A stretch of DNA of 64,000 bases from Celerinatantimonas yamalensis (GTDB taxonomy: Bacteria > Pseudomonadota > Gammaproteobacteria > Enterobacterales > Celerinatantimonadaceae), in assembly GCF_046054155.1 (NCBI RefSeq), contig NZ_JBEQCT010000005.1, positions 1-64,000 on the forward strand, written 5' to 3'. This document shows positions 8,416 to 17,807 of the stretch, in pieces. Numbering within the stretch: position 1 is the stretch's first letter; every line of letters starts with the position of its first letter. Made by a program: the position numbers and the translations under genes. A model generated the notes under the pieces. That model had not been told where the DNA came from. It saw only the letters and a program-made list of their open reading frames with translations, and did not search any database.

Positions 8416-9231
8416 ATGAACAAGATCGTAGCGACTTTACCATTACTGTTACTCGGGACAAGCTGTGTGGCCACGGCGCAAGATTACTCAACGCAGCTGA
8501 GTGCCCCGATGGCAGAATATAAAATTTACGTAATCAGTGAAGTAAACGCATTAGTCAAAGATACCAAAGCGTTTACGGATGCAATAAAAGCGGGAAATAT
8601 ACAACAAGCTAAAGCCCTGTATGCTCCAGCGCGAATTCACTATGAACGGATTGAACCGGTGGCTGAGTTGTTCTCAGACTTAGATGCTAGCATTGATGCG
8701 CGTGAGGATGATTTTCAGAAAAAGACGCAAGATCCTAACTTTAGTGGCTTTCACCGACTCGAACATACCTTATGGGTTAAAGGCAATGCCCAAGAAACCG
8801 CCCATTATGCCAACAAGTTGTATAAAGATGTTTTAGATCTGCGCCAACGGTTAACTGGCTTAGCCTTTCCACCTAGCACCGTTGTGGATGGTGCAGCGGG
8901 TTTAATTGAAGAGGTCGCTTCTTCGAAAATTAGTGGTGAAGAAGATCGGTATAGTCATAGTGATCTGTGGGACTTTCAAGCGAATGTGGATGGCTCGAAA
9001 AAAATTGTTGATCTACTGAGGCCCATTTTGCAAAAAGCACGCCCACAGTTATTGGCAAAAGTTGATCAAAATTTCCAACAGGTAGATAGCATCTTAGCCA
9101 AATACCGGACCCAAACTGGTTTTGAATCTTATGAAAAGTTAACGGCTGGTGATCGCAAAGCGCTGCAAGGCCCTGTGACAGTATTAGCTGAAGATTTATC
9201 CGAGTTACGCGGTATTTTAGGGCTTAACTAA
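8416..9231 (+). CDS. efeO: EfeO-type periplasmic protein, M75 (imelysin-like) domain only
   Basis: A secreted 271-aa protein with an N-terminal signal peptide ending near ATAQD. The mature part corresponds to the C-terminal M75 domain of E. coli EfeO, with very similar blocks YERIEPVAELFSDLDASIDA, GFHRLEHTLW (the HxxE metal motif), ASKISGEEDRYSHSDLWDFQ and a shared C-terminus LRGILGLN. The N-terminal cupredoxin domain present in E. coli EfeO is absent and is encoded by the next gene. Its role is to bind iron in the periplasm and hand it to EfeU. Confidence 0.92.
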   Translation: MNKIVATLPLLLLGTSCVATAQDYSTQLSAPMAEYKIYVISEVNALVKDTKAFTDAIKAGNIQQAKALYAPARIHYERIEPVAELFSDLDASIDAREDDFQKKTQDPNFSGFHRLEHTLWVKGNAQETAHYANKLYKDVLDLRQRLTGLAFPPSTVVDGAAGLIEEVASSKISGEEDRYSHSDLWDFQANVDGSKKIVDLLRPILQKARPQLLAKVDQNFQQVDSILAKYRTQTGFESYEKLTAGDRKALQGPVTVLAEDLSELRGILGLN

Positions 9232-9244
9232 TTGAGAGGAAACG

Positions 9245-10135
9245 ATGAATTATCGTTTAATGCTGGCTGGTGCGTTATTCAGTTCGATGATCCCTCTGAG
9301 TTATGCTCAGTCGATCCCTGAGATAAAAATATCGGTGAATGATACGCAGTGTGACCCGATGGCGTTGTCTGTTACTGCTGGAAAAGTGCGATTTATTATC
9401 AAAAATAACAGCATGCGGGCACTCGAATGGGAAATTCTTAAAGGCGTACGCGTTGTGGCCGAACGTGAAAATATTGCGCCGGGCTTTTATCAAAAAATGA
9501 CGGTTGATTTAGAGCCGGGTCACTATGCCACCACCTGTGGTTTGCTAACCAACCCCCGTGGTTCGCTGGTGGTCAATGCCGCTGCTGGCAGTCAAGGATA
9601 TCAAGTGAAGCGCCAAGATATTATTGCCATCGAAGCCGAGTATAAATATCTGTTAGTCACGCAAACGCAAGCTCTTGAGGCGCAAGTGCAAGCGTGGCAA
9701 GGCAGTAAAGTTCCCGCTGATTTGGTGAGGCAGTATGCTGGTATGTTGGTGTTTGCTCGTGGTTTTGCCAGCGACGCAGCCGACGATAAGCTGGTCGTGG
9801 CGAAAGTATCTCGCCGCGCGTTACTGGCGCAAGTCAGTCTGTGGAAGAGGCGTGCTCGGGAAAATACGTTGAGTCTATTTAAAATTACGCAATTGCTGCA
9901 ACAGCAGCTGTTAGCTAGCGAGCCAACTTCAGTTGCATGGCATGGATTAACCGCTGATCTCACTCAGTTTGAGAAAGTCCTTACACCCGTGATGCATAAA
10001 TTGGATTCAAAGCGCCTATCAGCTTTACACCTGCACATTGAGCAGTGGCGAGACATTGATAGCCTCGCCGTGCGCCAACAGCTACATGCAGATCTCGGCA
10101 AAATAGCCACACAATTAAAATTGGAGAAGTCGTAA
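9245..10135 (+). CDS. EfeO-type periplasmic cupredoxin with C-terminal helical domain
   Basis: A 296-aa secreted protein with a signal peptide ending at SYAQ. Residues ~25-115 match the cupredoxin domain of E. coli EfeO: NDTQCDPMALSVTAGKVRFI, ALEWEILKGV, ENIAPGFYQKM and the CGLLTNP metal-site loop. The remaining ~175 residues are helical and have no HxxE motif. They look like a degenerate partner of the M75 fold, but this is uncertain. Sitting between the M75-only efeO and efeB, it supplies the copper/iron-binding half that is fused in E. coli. Its stop overlaps the efeB start (TAATG). Confidence 0.85.
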   Translation: MNYRLMLAGALFSSMIPLSYAQSIPEIKISVNDTQCDPMALSVTAGKVRFIIKNNSMRALEWEILKGVRVVAERENIAPGFYQKMTVDLEPGHYATTCGLLTNPRGSLVVNAAAGSQGYQVKRQDIIAIEAEYKYLLVTQTQALEAQVQAWQGSKVPADLVRQYAGMLVFARGFASDAADDKLVVAKVSRRALLAQVSLWKRRARENTLSLFKITQLLQQQLLASEPTSVAWHGLTADLTQFEKVLTPVMHKLDSKRLSALHLHIEQWRDIDSLAVRQQLHADLGKIATQLKLEKS

Positions 10136-11454
10136 TGGGATGCCCGTTTCATTTTGGCCAAGCCAACCAAGAGTCCGATGAACAGCCAAATTCAGCGCGC
10201 CGGCATCTATTAAAAGGGTTGTTGGGGACAGCGGGAGGAGTGCTCGCCTACAGCAGTTTGTCAGCTTCAGCCAATGCAGCATCGAGGCTATCTGATAAAG
10301 TCATGTCTGAGTGCTCCGATTTTTCCGCAGAGTCGGCGAGCCAGCCGTTTTATGGTGCTCATCAAAGTGGCATCACCACAGCGCAGCAAGCTAATGTGGC
10401 ATTGGTGGCCTTTGACGTGCTAGCAACCGATAAGCCAGCACTTCAAACCATGCTACAAACATTGACACAGCGTTGTGAGTTTTTAATGCAAGGTGGGGTA
10501 GTTAAGGCGCGCGATGCGCAATATCCACCACTGGATTCAGGTATGGTTGGCCCTATGATTCATCCGGATAACTTAACGATTACCGTATCCGTGGGGGCTT
10601 CCTTATTTGATCAACGCTTTGGTTTGTCACACTTAAAGCCGCATCAGCTACAAACCATGACTCGCTTTGCCAATGATGGACTGCAAAGCCAGTGGTGTCA
10701 TGGTGATTTGATGTTGCAAATTTGTGCCAATAGCCCAGATACAACCTTGCATGCATTGCGTGATATTATCAAACATACGCCGGGTTCATTAGCGGTACGT
10801 TGGCGCCGTGATGGCTTTATTTCACCTCATGCTGCGGCGTCACAAGGCAAACGAACCCCCATTAATTTGCTCGGATTTCGCGATGGTACGGTCAATCCTA
10901 ATGCCAGTCAGCATGATGTGCTTAAGCAAATGCTCTGGCTTAGCTCAGATACAGCTGAACCAGCATGGACGGTGGGTGGTAGTTATCAAGTGATCCGGTT
11001 GATTCGTTTTTATGTCGAACACTGGGATCGCACCCCACTGCAAGAGCAGCAAGCCATATTTGGTCGTGATCGCGATACTGGCGCGCCACTTGGGATGAAG
11101 CATGAACATGATTCGCCTGATTATGCCTCGGATCCACATGGCAAACATATTCCGCTAGATGCGCATATGCGCTTAGCGAATCCGCGAACCCAAGGTTACC
11201 CTGAATTTCTATTATTAAGACGTGGCTATAGTTATTCGTATACCACCAGTCCATCAGGACAATTAGATGTTGGGCTACTGTTTATTGGTTATCAGGCTAA
11301 TTTACAAAGAGGCTTTATTGATACTCAAAACCGACTCAATGGCGAGCCGCTTGAAGAATACATCAAGCCTTTTGGCGGGGGATATTTCTTTACTTTGCCG
11401 GGTGTTATGGGAAAGGGCAATTATTTAGGTCAGAGCTTAATTGAATCGGCTTAA
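10135..11454 (+). CDS. efeB: Dye-decolourising (DyP-type) heme peroxidase of the Efe system
   Basis: EfeB is a periplasmic heme peroxidase exported by the Tat pathway and proposed to oxidise ferrous iron or release iron from heme for EfeUO. The 439-aa product shows a twin-arginine leader (RRHLLKGLLG near residue 22), the DyP motif GFRDGT near residue 247, and the C-terminal block RRGYSYSY...GLLFIGYQ that carries heme-pocket residues. It starts on the last base of the upstream stop codon and closes the operon. A terminator follows. Confidence 0.95.
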   Translation: MGCPFHFGQANQESDEQPNSARRHLLKGLLGTAGGVLAYSSLSASANAASRLSDKVMSECSDFSAESASQPFYGAHQSGITTAQQANVALVAFDVLATDKPALQTMLQTLTQRCEFLMQGGVVKARDAQYPPLDSGMVGPMIHPDNLTITVSVGASLFDQRFGLSHLKPHQLQTMTRFANDGLQSQWCHGDLMLQICANSPDTTLHALRDIIKHTPGSLAVRWRRDGFISPHAAASQGKRTPINLLGFRDGTVNPNASQHDVLKQMLWLSSDTAEPAWTVGGSYQVIRLIRFYVEHWDRTPLQEQQAIFGRDRDTGAPLGMKHEHDSPDYASDPHGKHIPLDAHMRLANPRTQGYPEFLLLRRGYSYSYTTSPSGQLDVGLLFIGYQANLQRGFIDTQNRLNGEPLEEYIKPFGGGYFFTLPGVMGKGNYLGQSLIESA

Positions 11455-11498
11455 TCCCTGTTAGGGCAATGCGATTTAAAGATGAAAGGTTTTTATTT

Positions 11499-11526
11499 AA
11501 AGGGAGCTTATATTGCTTCCTTTTTA
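11499..11526 (+). terminator. Rho-independent terminator after efeB
   Basis: AAAGGGAGC and GCTTCCTTT form a 9-bp stem (one G-T pair) with a 7-base loop, followed by T-rich sequence. It ends the efe operon 45 bases beyond efeB. Confidence 0.78.
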
Positions 11527-11621
11527 TTACGAGATGAAGCATCTGATGATATTTCTTGCATTTTTTTTTGAAATAATGGCATTATTATTTCTTCTTTTGC
11601 AGGTTACAGAAGTGATTATTT

Positions 11622-12113
11622 ATGTCAGTTGTTACAATTCGGAATGTAGAGTCCACCGATGCACCTGCGCTTAAAGCTATTTATGAATGCCCGAGCGTTT
11701 ATGCCAATACACTCAATCTACCTTATCCGACTGATACTTTTTGGGAAAAACGCTTACAAGCTGCACCGGATAATTTGTATAGCTATGTTGCGTCAAAAGA
11801 TGACGTGGCTGTTGGACATTCGGTGGTGATGATTGAACACAATGTCCGGCGCCGCCATGTCGGGGCAATATGTATTGCCGTTCATGAGCGATATCATTAT
11901 CAAGGGATCGGTCATACATTATTGACTGCGGTGATAGATGTGGCTGATCATTGGCTCAACTTAAAACGCTTGGAACTGTCCGTTTATCAAGATAACCAAT
12001 CGGCGATTCATTTATACCAAAAGTTTGGATTTGTGATTGAAGGCGAGTCACCTGCATTTGCTTTTCGCGATGGTGAATACATCAGTGCTTATTCGATGGG
12101 ACGAGTGATTTGA
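11622..12113 (+). CDS. GNAT-family N-acetyltransferase, AaaT/YhhY-like
   Basis: A 163-aa single GNAT domain. The acetyl-CoA pyrophosphate loop is Q-G-I-G-H (YHYQGIGHTLL near residue 95). Downstream, LKRLELSVYQDNQSAIHLYQKFGF and the tail FRDGEYISAYSMGRV strongly resemble E. coli AaaT (YhhY), which N-acetylates several amino acids. Substrate is therefore likely a free amino acid or analogue, but this is by resemblance only. It stands alone between two terminator-flanked units. Confidence 0.8.
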   Translation: MSVVTIRNVESTDAPALKAIYECPSVYANTLNLPYPTDTFWEKRLQAAPDNLYSYVASKDDVAVGHSVVMIEHNVRRRHVGAICIAVHERYHYQGIGHTLLTAVIDVADHWLNLKRLELSVYQDNQSAIHLYQKFGFVIEGESPAFAFRDGEYISAYSMGRVI

Positions 12114-12334
12114 TCAACTCGCTTTGCATCGATTTGGCTGTTTTTTAGCGAATAGTGATAGGTATCAATGCATAAAGACTAGCTGAAATACTGTCGAGAC
12201 CATTCTATAGTGTGCCGATATGGTCTATTCTGAATTTCTCAGTTATATAAGTAGATTTTATAATAGTGTTGCATCTATAGTCAGTGAACATGATATGTTA
12301 TTGGTTCACTGTTTTATAGCTGTATGAGAAGGTT

Positions 12335-12928
12335 ATGCCGCGTATTTTAGTCATTTTTGCTCACCCAGCTTTACATAAAAGTCAGGCAAACCAACGGTTA
12401 TTAGCCGCGATTGAGGGGTTACCTGGAATTACCATTCGTGATCTTTATCAGCGTTATCCCAATGGCTTTATTGACGCCTTGGCCGAGCAGGCACTATTGA
12501 AAGAATATGACATTTTAGTTTTTCAGCATCCATTTTATTGGTATTCGGCCCCAGCTTTATTAAAAGAATGGATGGATTTAGTGCTTACCCGCGGTTACGT
12601 CTATGCCGAGACGCCTGATGAGCGTTTATCTATAAGTCGTTTTTTATCGGTGATTACATCTGGGGGATCGATGGCCTCCTATCAGCCTCATGGTTATAAC
12701 CGTTTTAGTATTCGGCAATTTTTGCTGCCTTTTGAGCAAACAGCCACATTATGTGGGATGGAGTATTTGCCACCGTTTGTTGTGGATAGCGTAAATAAGC
12801 AGGGTGATGATGCGCGCTTGGCCGATTTTGCCAAGCGTTATCGGCAATTACTAGAGCAACTTCGTGATGGGCAGTTAACTCTCCCAGAGCACTGTTATTA
12901 TCTGTCTCATCCAGACTGGGAGGATTGA
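12335..12928 (+). CDS. kefG: KefG/KefF-type quinone oxidoreductase, ancillary to Kef
   Basis: A 197-aa flavodoxin-fold NAD(P)H quinone oxidoreductase. It begins with the FMN-binding strand-loop RILVIFAHPALHKSQAN and has the family block VFQHPFYWYSAPALLKEW followed by ITSGG. KefF and KefG bind the cytoplasmic face of KefC and KefB and are needed for full potassium efflux in response to electrophiles. The next gene, two bases later, encodes that efflux protein. KefG rather than KefF is preferred from the LLKEWMD...RGYVYA stretch, but the distinction is not firm. Confidence 0.85.
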   Translation: MPRILVIFAHPALHKSQANQRLLAAIEGLPGITIRDLYQRYPNGFIDALAEQALLKEYDILVFQHPFYWYSAPALLKEWMDLVLTRGYVYAETPDERLSISRFLSVITSGGSMASYQPHGYNRFSIRQFLLPFEQTATLCGMEYLPPFVVDSVNKQGDDARLADFAKRYRQLLEQLRDGQLTLPEHCYYLSHPDWED

Positions 12929-12929
12929 G

Positions 12930-14882
12930 ATGGGAAACTCGTTATGGTTTGATGCGTTTGTCTATTTAACGGCGGCCATTGTATCAGTGCCCATTGCCAC
13001 CCGTCTTGGTTTGGGATCGGTATTAGGCTATTTAATCGCAGGTTGCCTTATCGGACCATATGCATTGAGACTAGTCGGCGGATCGCCTGATGTGATGCAT
13101 TTTGCCGAGTTTGGCGTGGTGATCATGCTGTTTTTGATCGGATTGGAACTTAAACCCTCTCGGCTATGGCGACTCAAAAGTTCGATTTTCTTTACCGGTG
13201 GCTTGCAAGTGGTTTTAACCGTTGCTTTGATCTGGGGAATTGCCCATGTTTTTGCAATGAGTGACCGACAGGCGCTGGCGCTGGGATTGATTCTCTCGGT
13301 GTCATCGACCGCGTTAGTGCTGCAAAGCTTGCAAGAAAAAGGGCTGATGAAAACTCCTGCAGGCAAACATTCGTTTTCGGTATTATTATTTCAAGATATC
13401 GCCGTGATTCCGATGCTGGCGATTCTTCCATTTTTAGCAATGAAAAGCGGTGCCTCTGCTTTAGCCTCATCAACTCCCGCTTGGGTAACTGCTTCACAGA
13501 TGGCTCTGGTTATTATTGGCATCATCTTTGGGGGGCATTATCTACTGCGGCCGGTCTTTCGCATGGTGGCACAATCGAATATGCGCGAGTTATTCGTTGC
13601 AGCTTCGTTGGCGTTAGTCGTGGGGATTGCTCAAGCGATGGATATGGTCGGTTTATCACCGGCTTTGGGAACGTTTTTAGCTGGGGTAGTCCTTGCTGAT
13701 AGTGAATATCGCCACGAGTTAGAAGCGGATGTCGAGCCCTTTAAAGGTTTGCTGTTAGGGCTGTTTTTTATCTCAGTGGGCGCTAACATCAACTTTGTAT
13801 TGCTCTGGGATAAACTTGGGTTAATTGTATCGCTGGTCGTCGCGTTGGTCGCCGTGAAATTTGCTGTGCTGTGGGTTGTGGGTAAATTATCAAGGCTGCG
13901 CGGTGAGGATTTAGGCGTATTTTCCACGGCACTTTCGCAAAGTGGTGAATTTGGGTTCGTCTTAGTGTCTTTTGCAGGCAGCTCTTTGGTCCTGAACACA
14001 GCGATGGTCGATTTAGTGACATTAGTGATTGCGTTGTCGATGGCGACCACACCGTTATTGTTAATGCTTTGTCAGTGGTGGTTGTTCCCTCGGCTGCGCG
14101 AGCGCGCGGCCATCAATTCACCAAGCCCAGCGATCGATGATAATGAAAATCCAGTTATTATTGCCGGATTTGGCCGATTCGGCCAAATTGTGGGGCGAGT
14201 GCTGCATAACAACCATATTGGCATGACGATATTGGAGCACGATGCGAACCATATTAAAACGTTAGGACGGTTTGGTTTTAAAGTGTTCTATGGCAATGCT
14301 ACTCGAGCTGATCTGCTTAGTTCTGCTGGGGCAGAACAAGCTAAATTATTAGTTGTTGCCGTGGATAGCGCTGAGCAGACTTTGGAAATTGTCCAGATGG
14401 CTCGCAAAAATTTTCCACAACTGATTATTCTCGCCCGCGCCGTTGATCGCGAACATGCTTTGGAACTGATGCGCGCAGGGGTTGATTATGTGCATCGTGA
14501 AACCCTTGGATCAGGGGTCGCAATGGCGGTGGATGCTCTTACTGAATTAGGGTGGCGGGCGAATCAAGCTTATCGAATTGGCGAGTTTTTTAAATCGTAT
14601 GACAGTAAGTTATTACGTGAACAGCTACTGAAAGATGATCAAAATACTGAATTTTTGCGCCATAGTTTACGCTCGCGTAAAATGCTCGATCAACTGTTAG
14701 ATGATGATAGCCGCTTGCCAACATCAGCTTATGAGAGAGCGTGGGAAAGTAATGTTCAAAAAAGTGAACAAGGAGCCGATTCAAGCCGTTTGAAACAAGC
14801 TCATCGATGGAATAAACAATCTAAGCAAGTCAGCCCAAAAGTACCCGATCATCAAGTTGGTGACGATTCATCGAGTAAGTAG
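12930..14882 (+). CDS. kefC: Glutathione-regulated potassium-efflux antiporter (KefB/KefC)
   Basis: A 650-aa inner-membrane K+/H+ antiporter of the CPA2 family. About twelve hydrophobic segments fill residues 1-380, including the Na/H-exchanger signature region LILSVSSTALVLQ near residue 125. A cytosolic RCK/TrkA-N domain starts near 405 with VIIAGFGRFGQIVGRVL, the nucleotide/glutathione-adduct binding site. A charged tail of ~90 residues follows. Activation by glutathione adducts acidifies the cytoplasm and protects against methylglyoxal. Paired with kefG. Its 3' end overlaps the convergent ybhK-like gene by 31 bases. Confidence 0.93.
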   Translation: MGNSLWFDAFVYLTAAIVSVPIATRLGLGSVLGYLIAGCLIGPYALRLVGGSPDVMHFAEFGVVIMLFLIGLELKPSRLWRLKSSIFFTGGLQVVLTVALIWGIAHVFAMSDRQALALGLILSVSSTALVLQSLQEKGLMKTPAGKHSFSVLLFQDIAVIPMLAILPFLAMKSGASALASSTPAWVTASQMALVIIGIIFGGHYLLRPVFRMVAQSNMRELFVAASLALVVGIAQAMDMVGLSPALGTFLAGVVLADSEYRHELEADVEPFKGLLLGLFFISVGANINFVLLWDKLGLIVSLVVALVAVKFAVLWVVGKLSRLRGEDLGVFSTALSQSGEFGFVLVSFAGSSLVLNTAMVDLVTLVIALSMATTPLLLMLCQWWLFPRLRERAAINSPSPAIDDNENPVIIAGFGRFGQIVGRVLHNNHIGMTILEHDANHIKTLGRFGFKVFYGNATRADLLSSAGAEQAKLLVVAVDSAEQTLEIVQMARKNFPQLIILARAVDREHALELMRAGVDYVHRETLGSGVAMAVDALTELGWRANQAYRIGEFFKSYDSKLLREQLLKDDQNTEFLRHSLRSRKMLDQLLDDDSRLPTSAYERAWESNVQKSEQGADSSRLKQAHRWNKQSKQVSPKVPDHQVGDDSSSK

Positions 14883-15859
14883 GGAACCAACGTGCGGGTT
14901 AGTTTATCGGCGTTATGGCGAATGATCCCTGATTCCTGCTCCAGTAGATCGGCTTCAATAAGCTGATATTGTTTGAGCAATTTACGGTGATTATTTATTT
15001 TGACAGGGGCGGCTCGCTGCTGTTGATAGTTTTTCAGCGCGGCTTCGCTGGGCACGGTATTATTATGGATAATGATATCGATTGGACGGCCAATATAGTG
15101 TTCTAAAATTGAGAGAAATGATTCAAGCGTATAGCCATCCGTTTCGCCGAATTTAGTCATAATATTACTGATATAAATAAGTTTTGCGGAACTTTTTTGC
15201 AGTGCTTCGCGAACGCCGGGAACCAACAAATTAGGGATAATACTGGTATATAGATCGCCAGGACCTAAAATAACGGCTTTGACTTGGCGAATTCGTTCAA
15301 TCACGCGGGGAAAAACGGTGACGTGATCGGCATGATGGGGAACTAAAAATACATTGGCGATCTTTTGCCGCTGATTACCGCGCGGCACATCAATGGCACT
15401 TTCACCAAAGATCTGTTCACCATTAGTTAACTGGGCAACGAGTGTGGATTTATCGGTCGTGACTGGGAGAATTTCGCCGCGCACATCCAATAACTGCGCT
15501 AATGCTTCAATACCGGTTGAAAATGAACCGGAGTATTGACTCAGCATGGTCAGTAGCATGTTGCCAGCGCTGTGTCCGCGTAGGCGTTGATTACCTGAGA
15601 AGCGCTTTAACAAAAGTTGGCGAGCCATATCACGATGAGGTGAAAGTGCCAAAATACATTTGAGAATATCGCCCGGGGGCAAAATTCCTAATTCATCGCG
15701 TAAACGTCCGGTACTTCCGCCACTATCGGTCATTGATACAATGGCGCTCACATACAACTGCTGAATATCTCGCAAAGCGCTCAGTAGTACGAATTGACCG
15801 CTTCCACCACCGATTGTTGCGATGGCTCGATGACTCTTATCGCCGGATACTTGCAACAA
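14852..15859 (-). CDS. YvcK/YbhK-type gluconeogenesis factor
   Basis: A 335-aa CofD-like Rossmann protein beginning with ATIGGGSGQFVLLSALR and the family blocks MTDSGGSTGRLRDELGILPPGD near residue 43 and LRGHSAGNMLL near 92. Bacillus YvcK binds UDP-GlcNAc and influences central carbon use and wall synthesis. E. coli YbhK is the enterobacterial counterpart, and its biochemical role is not settled. No molybdopterin or F420 genes lie nearby, so a CofD-type transferase role is unlikely. Single gene, convergent and overlapping with kefC. Confidence 0.85.
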   Translation of the reverse strand: MLQVSGDKSHRAIATIGGGSGQFVLLSALRDIQQLYVSAIVSMTDSGGSTGRLRDELGILPPGDILKCILALSPHRDMARQLLLKRFSGNQRLRGHSAGNMLLTMLSQYSGSFSTGIEALAQLLDVRGEILPVTTDKSTLVAQLTNGEQIFGESAIDVPRGNQRQKIANVFLVPHHADHVTVFPRVIERIRQVKAVILGPGDLYTSIIPNLLVPGVREALQKSSAKLIYISNIMTKFGETDGYTLESFLSILEHYIGRPIDIIIHNNTVPSEAALKNYQQQRAAPVKINNHRKLLKQYQLIEADLLEQESGIIRHNADKLTRTLVPYLLDESSPT

Positions 15860-16148
15860 TTGCTCCTTATCGGCTTTGCTTATGGTGTTAAATCCTATTG
15901 TAATGGACTTATACCTTACTTCAATAGGGGATATTGGCTATTCATCATGTAATATGAATAAAATGGCTGGTCAGTTTTCAGCATATTACCCTATGTCTTA
16001 TTGTAGATGGTGTCTTCATGTTGTAAATGAGCTATCATAGTATCAGTGCTTGGCCTTTAACGACTTTCCTGCATCGAGCCACGTTATATGAGAGGTTGCC
16101 CTTACCGTCATTGTGGCTGTTGTTTTGCAGCACGGCGCATGATGAATC
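15860..16148. other. Intergenic, no gene recognised
   Basis: Promoter region of the YbhK-like gene plus the 3' flank of the TerB-like gene. No credible open frame or clear hairpin terminator seen. Confidence 0.4.
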
Positions 16149-16601
16149 TCATCCAAGGGGTTGCGCAGCTAATTTGGTTTGAATAAAATCTTTGTGATCT
16201 AGGTAGATGAGGTCAGCGACTTTGCGAATAAGTGCCTCTTCTTGTGGATCAAGTCTGCCATCAGCATAAGCGACATGCCATAGCGCATTGATAATTTTGC
16301 AGCGCTGCTGGTAGTCAAGCGCTTTGACTTTGCGCGTAAACTCATAGACAGAAACCGCATCGTCAGACGCTTTTTGTGCTTCGATATACAGATTTCTCGA
16401 TTCGTTTTCGTTGAGGGCGAGTAGATGGCAAAGTCGTTGATAGATAACTTTTTGTTCATCACCACTTTCATTGGCATCAGCCGCACTAACTTGAATAAGT
16501 AAGGCTGCCGTTGCTAATTTGAGTTGTTCTGTTTCGTCAAGCTGAGGTCGAGCTTCAGCCTTAAAGGCGGTTTTTAAAAAATTATGGAGTGTATCAAACA
16601 T
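16149..16601 (-). CDS. TerB-family protein
   Basis: A 150-aa all-helical protein with the TerB/DjlA-N type metal-binding helix repeats: AALLIQVSAADANESGDEQ near residue 32 and the second repeat LWHVAYADGRLDPQEEALIRKVADL near 107. The D-G-x-x-D/E pattern in each is typical of the family. It is a stand-alone gene without other ter genes, so tellurite resistance is not implied. Cytoplasmic, function unknown. Confidence 0.8.
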   Translation of the reverse strand: MFDTLHNFLKTAFKAEARPQLDETEQLKLATAALLIQVSAADANESGDEQKVIYQRLCHLLALNENESRNLYIEAQKASDDAVSVYEFTRKVKALDYQQRCKIINALWHVAYADGRLDPQEEALIRKVADLIYLDHKDFIQTKLAAQPLG

Positions 16602-16984
16602 TCTAGTTACCTCAATTGCGTATCAGCAAATTGTGGCAGAGTTGTTTGATAAACCCAAGCGTTTTGTTACCAAAGCAATGCCAATGGCAAGCTAACAATA
16701 TAAAAAAATTGTTAAAGTTAGGCTATTTTGATAGTGGCAATAGTAAGTTGGGTCGTTTAGTCAATTATTATTAACTAAGAGGGCTAGTTTTTTCTGATAA
16801 ATATTCTAAAATGAAGGCTTGTCAGTCAATGTAAGATTTTGTCAATAGTTGGCAAAATGAAATGAATATTTATTGATTTGGCATTAGCATAATTAAGTTA
16901 TTTCCTTATGTAAGTCAGGTGGAACAGCTTACCTTTGACTTATCAATCATAATTCTATTTTTATACAATTAGTTTGAGACATCT
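16602..16984. other. A+T-rich intergenic region upstream of the hha-like gene
   Basis: No gene seen on either strand. The stretch is visibly A+T-rich, as is usual upstream of genes repressed by H-NS/Hha nucleoid proteins. No defined operator recognised. Confidence 0.4.
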
Positions 16985-17173
16985 ATGATAGAAACACCAC
17001 GTACTAAATTGGATTGGTTAATGCGATTTCGTCGCGCAAAAACTCAAGATACATTAGATTTTATGTTAGACCGAGCTTTAGACCAATTATCTTCGACAAC
17101 CGAGAAAGCAGAAGCAATATTGGCTCATGCGGCACGTCAGGATGAGTTAGATTCACGTCACTGGTCATATTAA
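16985..17173 (+). CDS. Hha/YmoA-family small nucleoid modulator
   Basis: A 62-aa protein. TKLDWLMRFRRAKTQDTLD (residues 8-26) aligns with Hha's TKTDYLMRLRRCQTIDTLE, and the later LS, A and EL positions also fit, although the C-terminal ~10 residues of Hha are missing or different. Hha proteins bind the H-NS oligomerisation domain through conserved Arg residues (the RFRR here) and silence transferred genes. This copy stands alone. The residue Hha has as Cys is Ala here. Family call is by resemblance over ~50 residues. Confidence 0.75.
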   Translation: MIETPRTKLDWLMRFRRAKTQDTLDFMLDRALDQLSSTTEKAEAILAHAARQDELDSRHWSY

Positions 17174-17259
17174 TATAAATAGAACAATCAATTTATTATT
17201 CCATATGTTGTGAACGCATTTTCTATTTTTTCATATCCGCGATATATCAACACCCAGAC

Positions 17260-17304
17260 GAGTTAGCCGACATAAAATCAGTGAGGCTAACTCAGTGTAT
17301 TTTT
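17260..17304 (+). terminator. Probable terminator after the hha-like gene
   Basis: GAGTTAGCC and GGCTAACTC form a 9-bp perfect stem with a 16-base loop, followed after a few bases by TATTTTTATT. The long loop lowers confidence. Confidence 0.55.
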
Positions 17305-17592
17305 ATTGATATGATCAGTTAGTCATTTATTTAATGTATAGCTTAGTGTCTGAATTAAGTGGTTATTAGTGTAATCGTGCTAACGTGATGGATGTTCTAA
17401 CAAAGGATATGGCACGCCGTGTTACTTTTTTAAGTTGCACATGATACTTGTACGATCGACGGCAGATATGATGAAAAATTACCAATGGTGTGCTTAAAAA
17501 GTACGAATTAATGCATTGTCTAAACATGAAAATAATTTGGGTGGGATAGATAGAGTACCGCGTAGATATCCGTTAGGATGATGCGAAAAGAA
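17305..17592. other. Intergenic, no gene recognised
   Basis: No credible open frame. Together with 17174-17259 this makes about 370 bases between the hha-like gene and tRNA-Thr. The tRNA is on the minus strand, so this is its 3' flank. Confidence 0.4.
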
Positions 17593-17668
<76 letters not shown>

Positions 17669-17807
17669 GTTACCCTAACGGGGCGTAATTAAACGGCTAT
17701 TTAGCTTGGATGTCAAACACCAAATTCAAAAATCTGTTAATTTAGTTAAATTTGGATGAATAGTAAGCAGATCGACGTTGTAGACATTGTTATTGGGAGG
17801 AAATCGA

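Noticed and set aside
16149..16601. Tellurite-resistance operon
   Set aside because: Only a single TerB-like gene is present, without terZ, terA, terC, terD or terE. Resistance is not supported.
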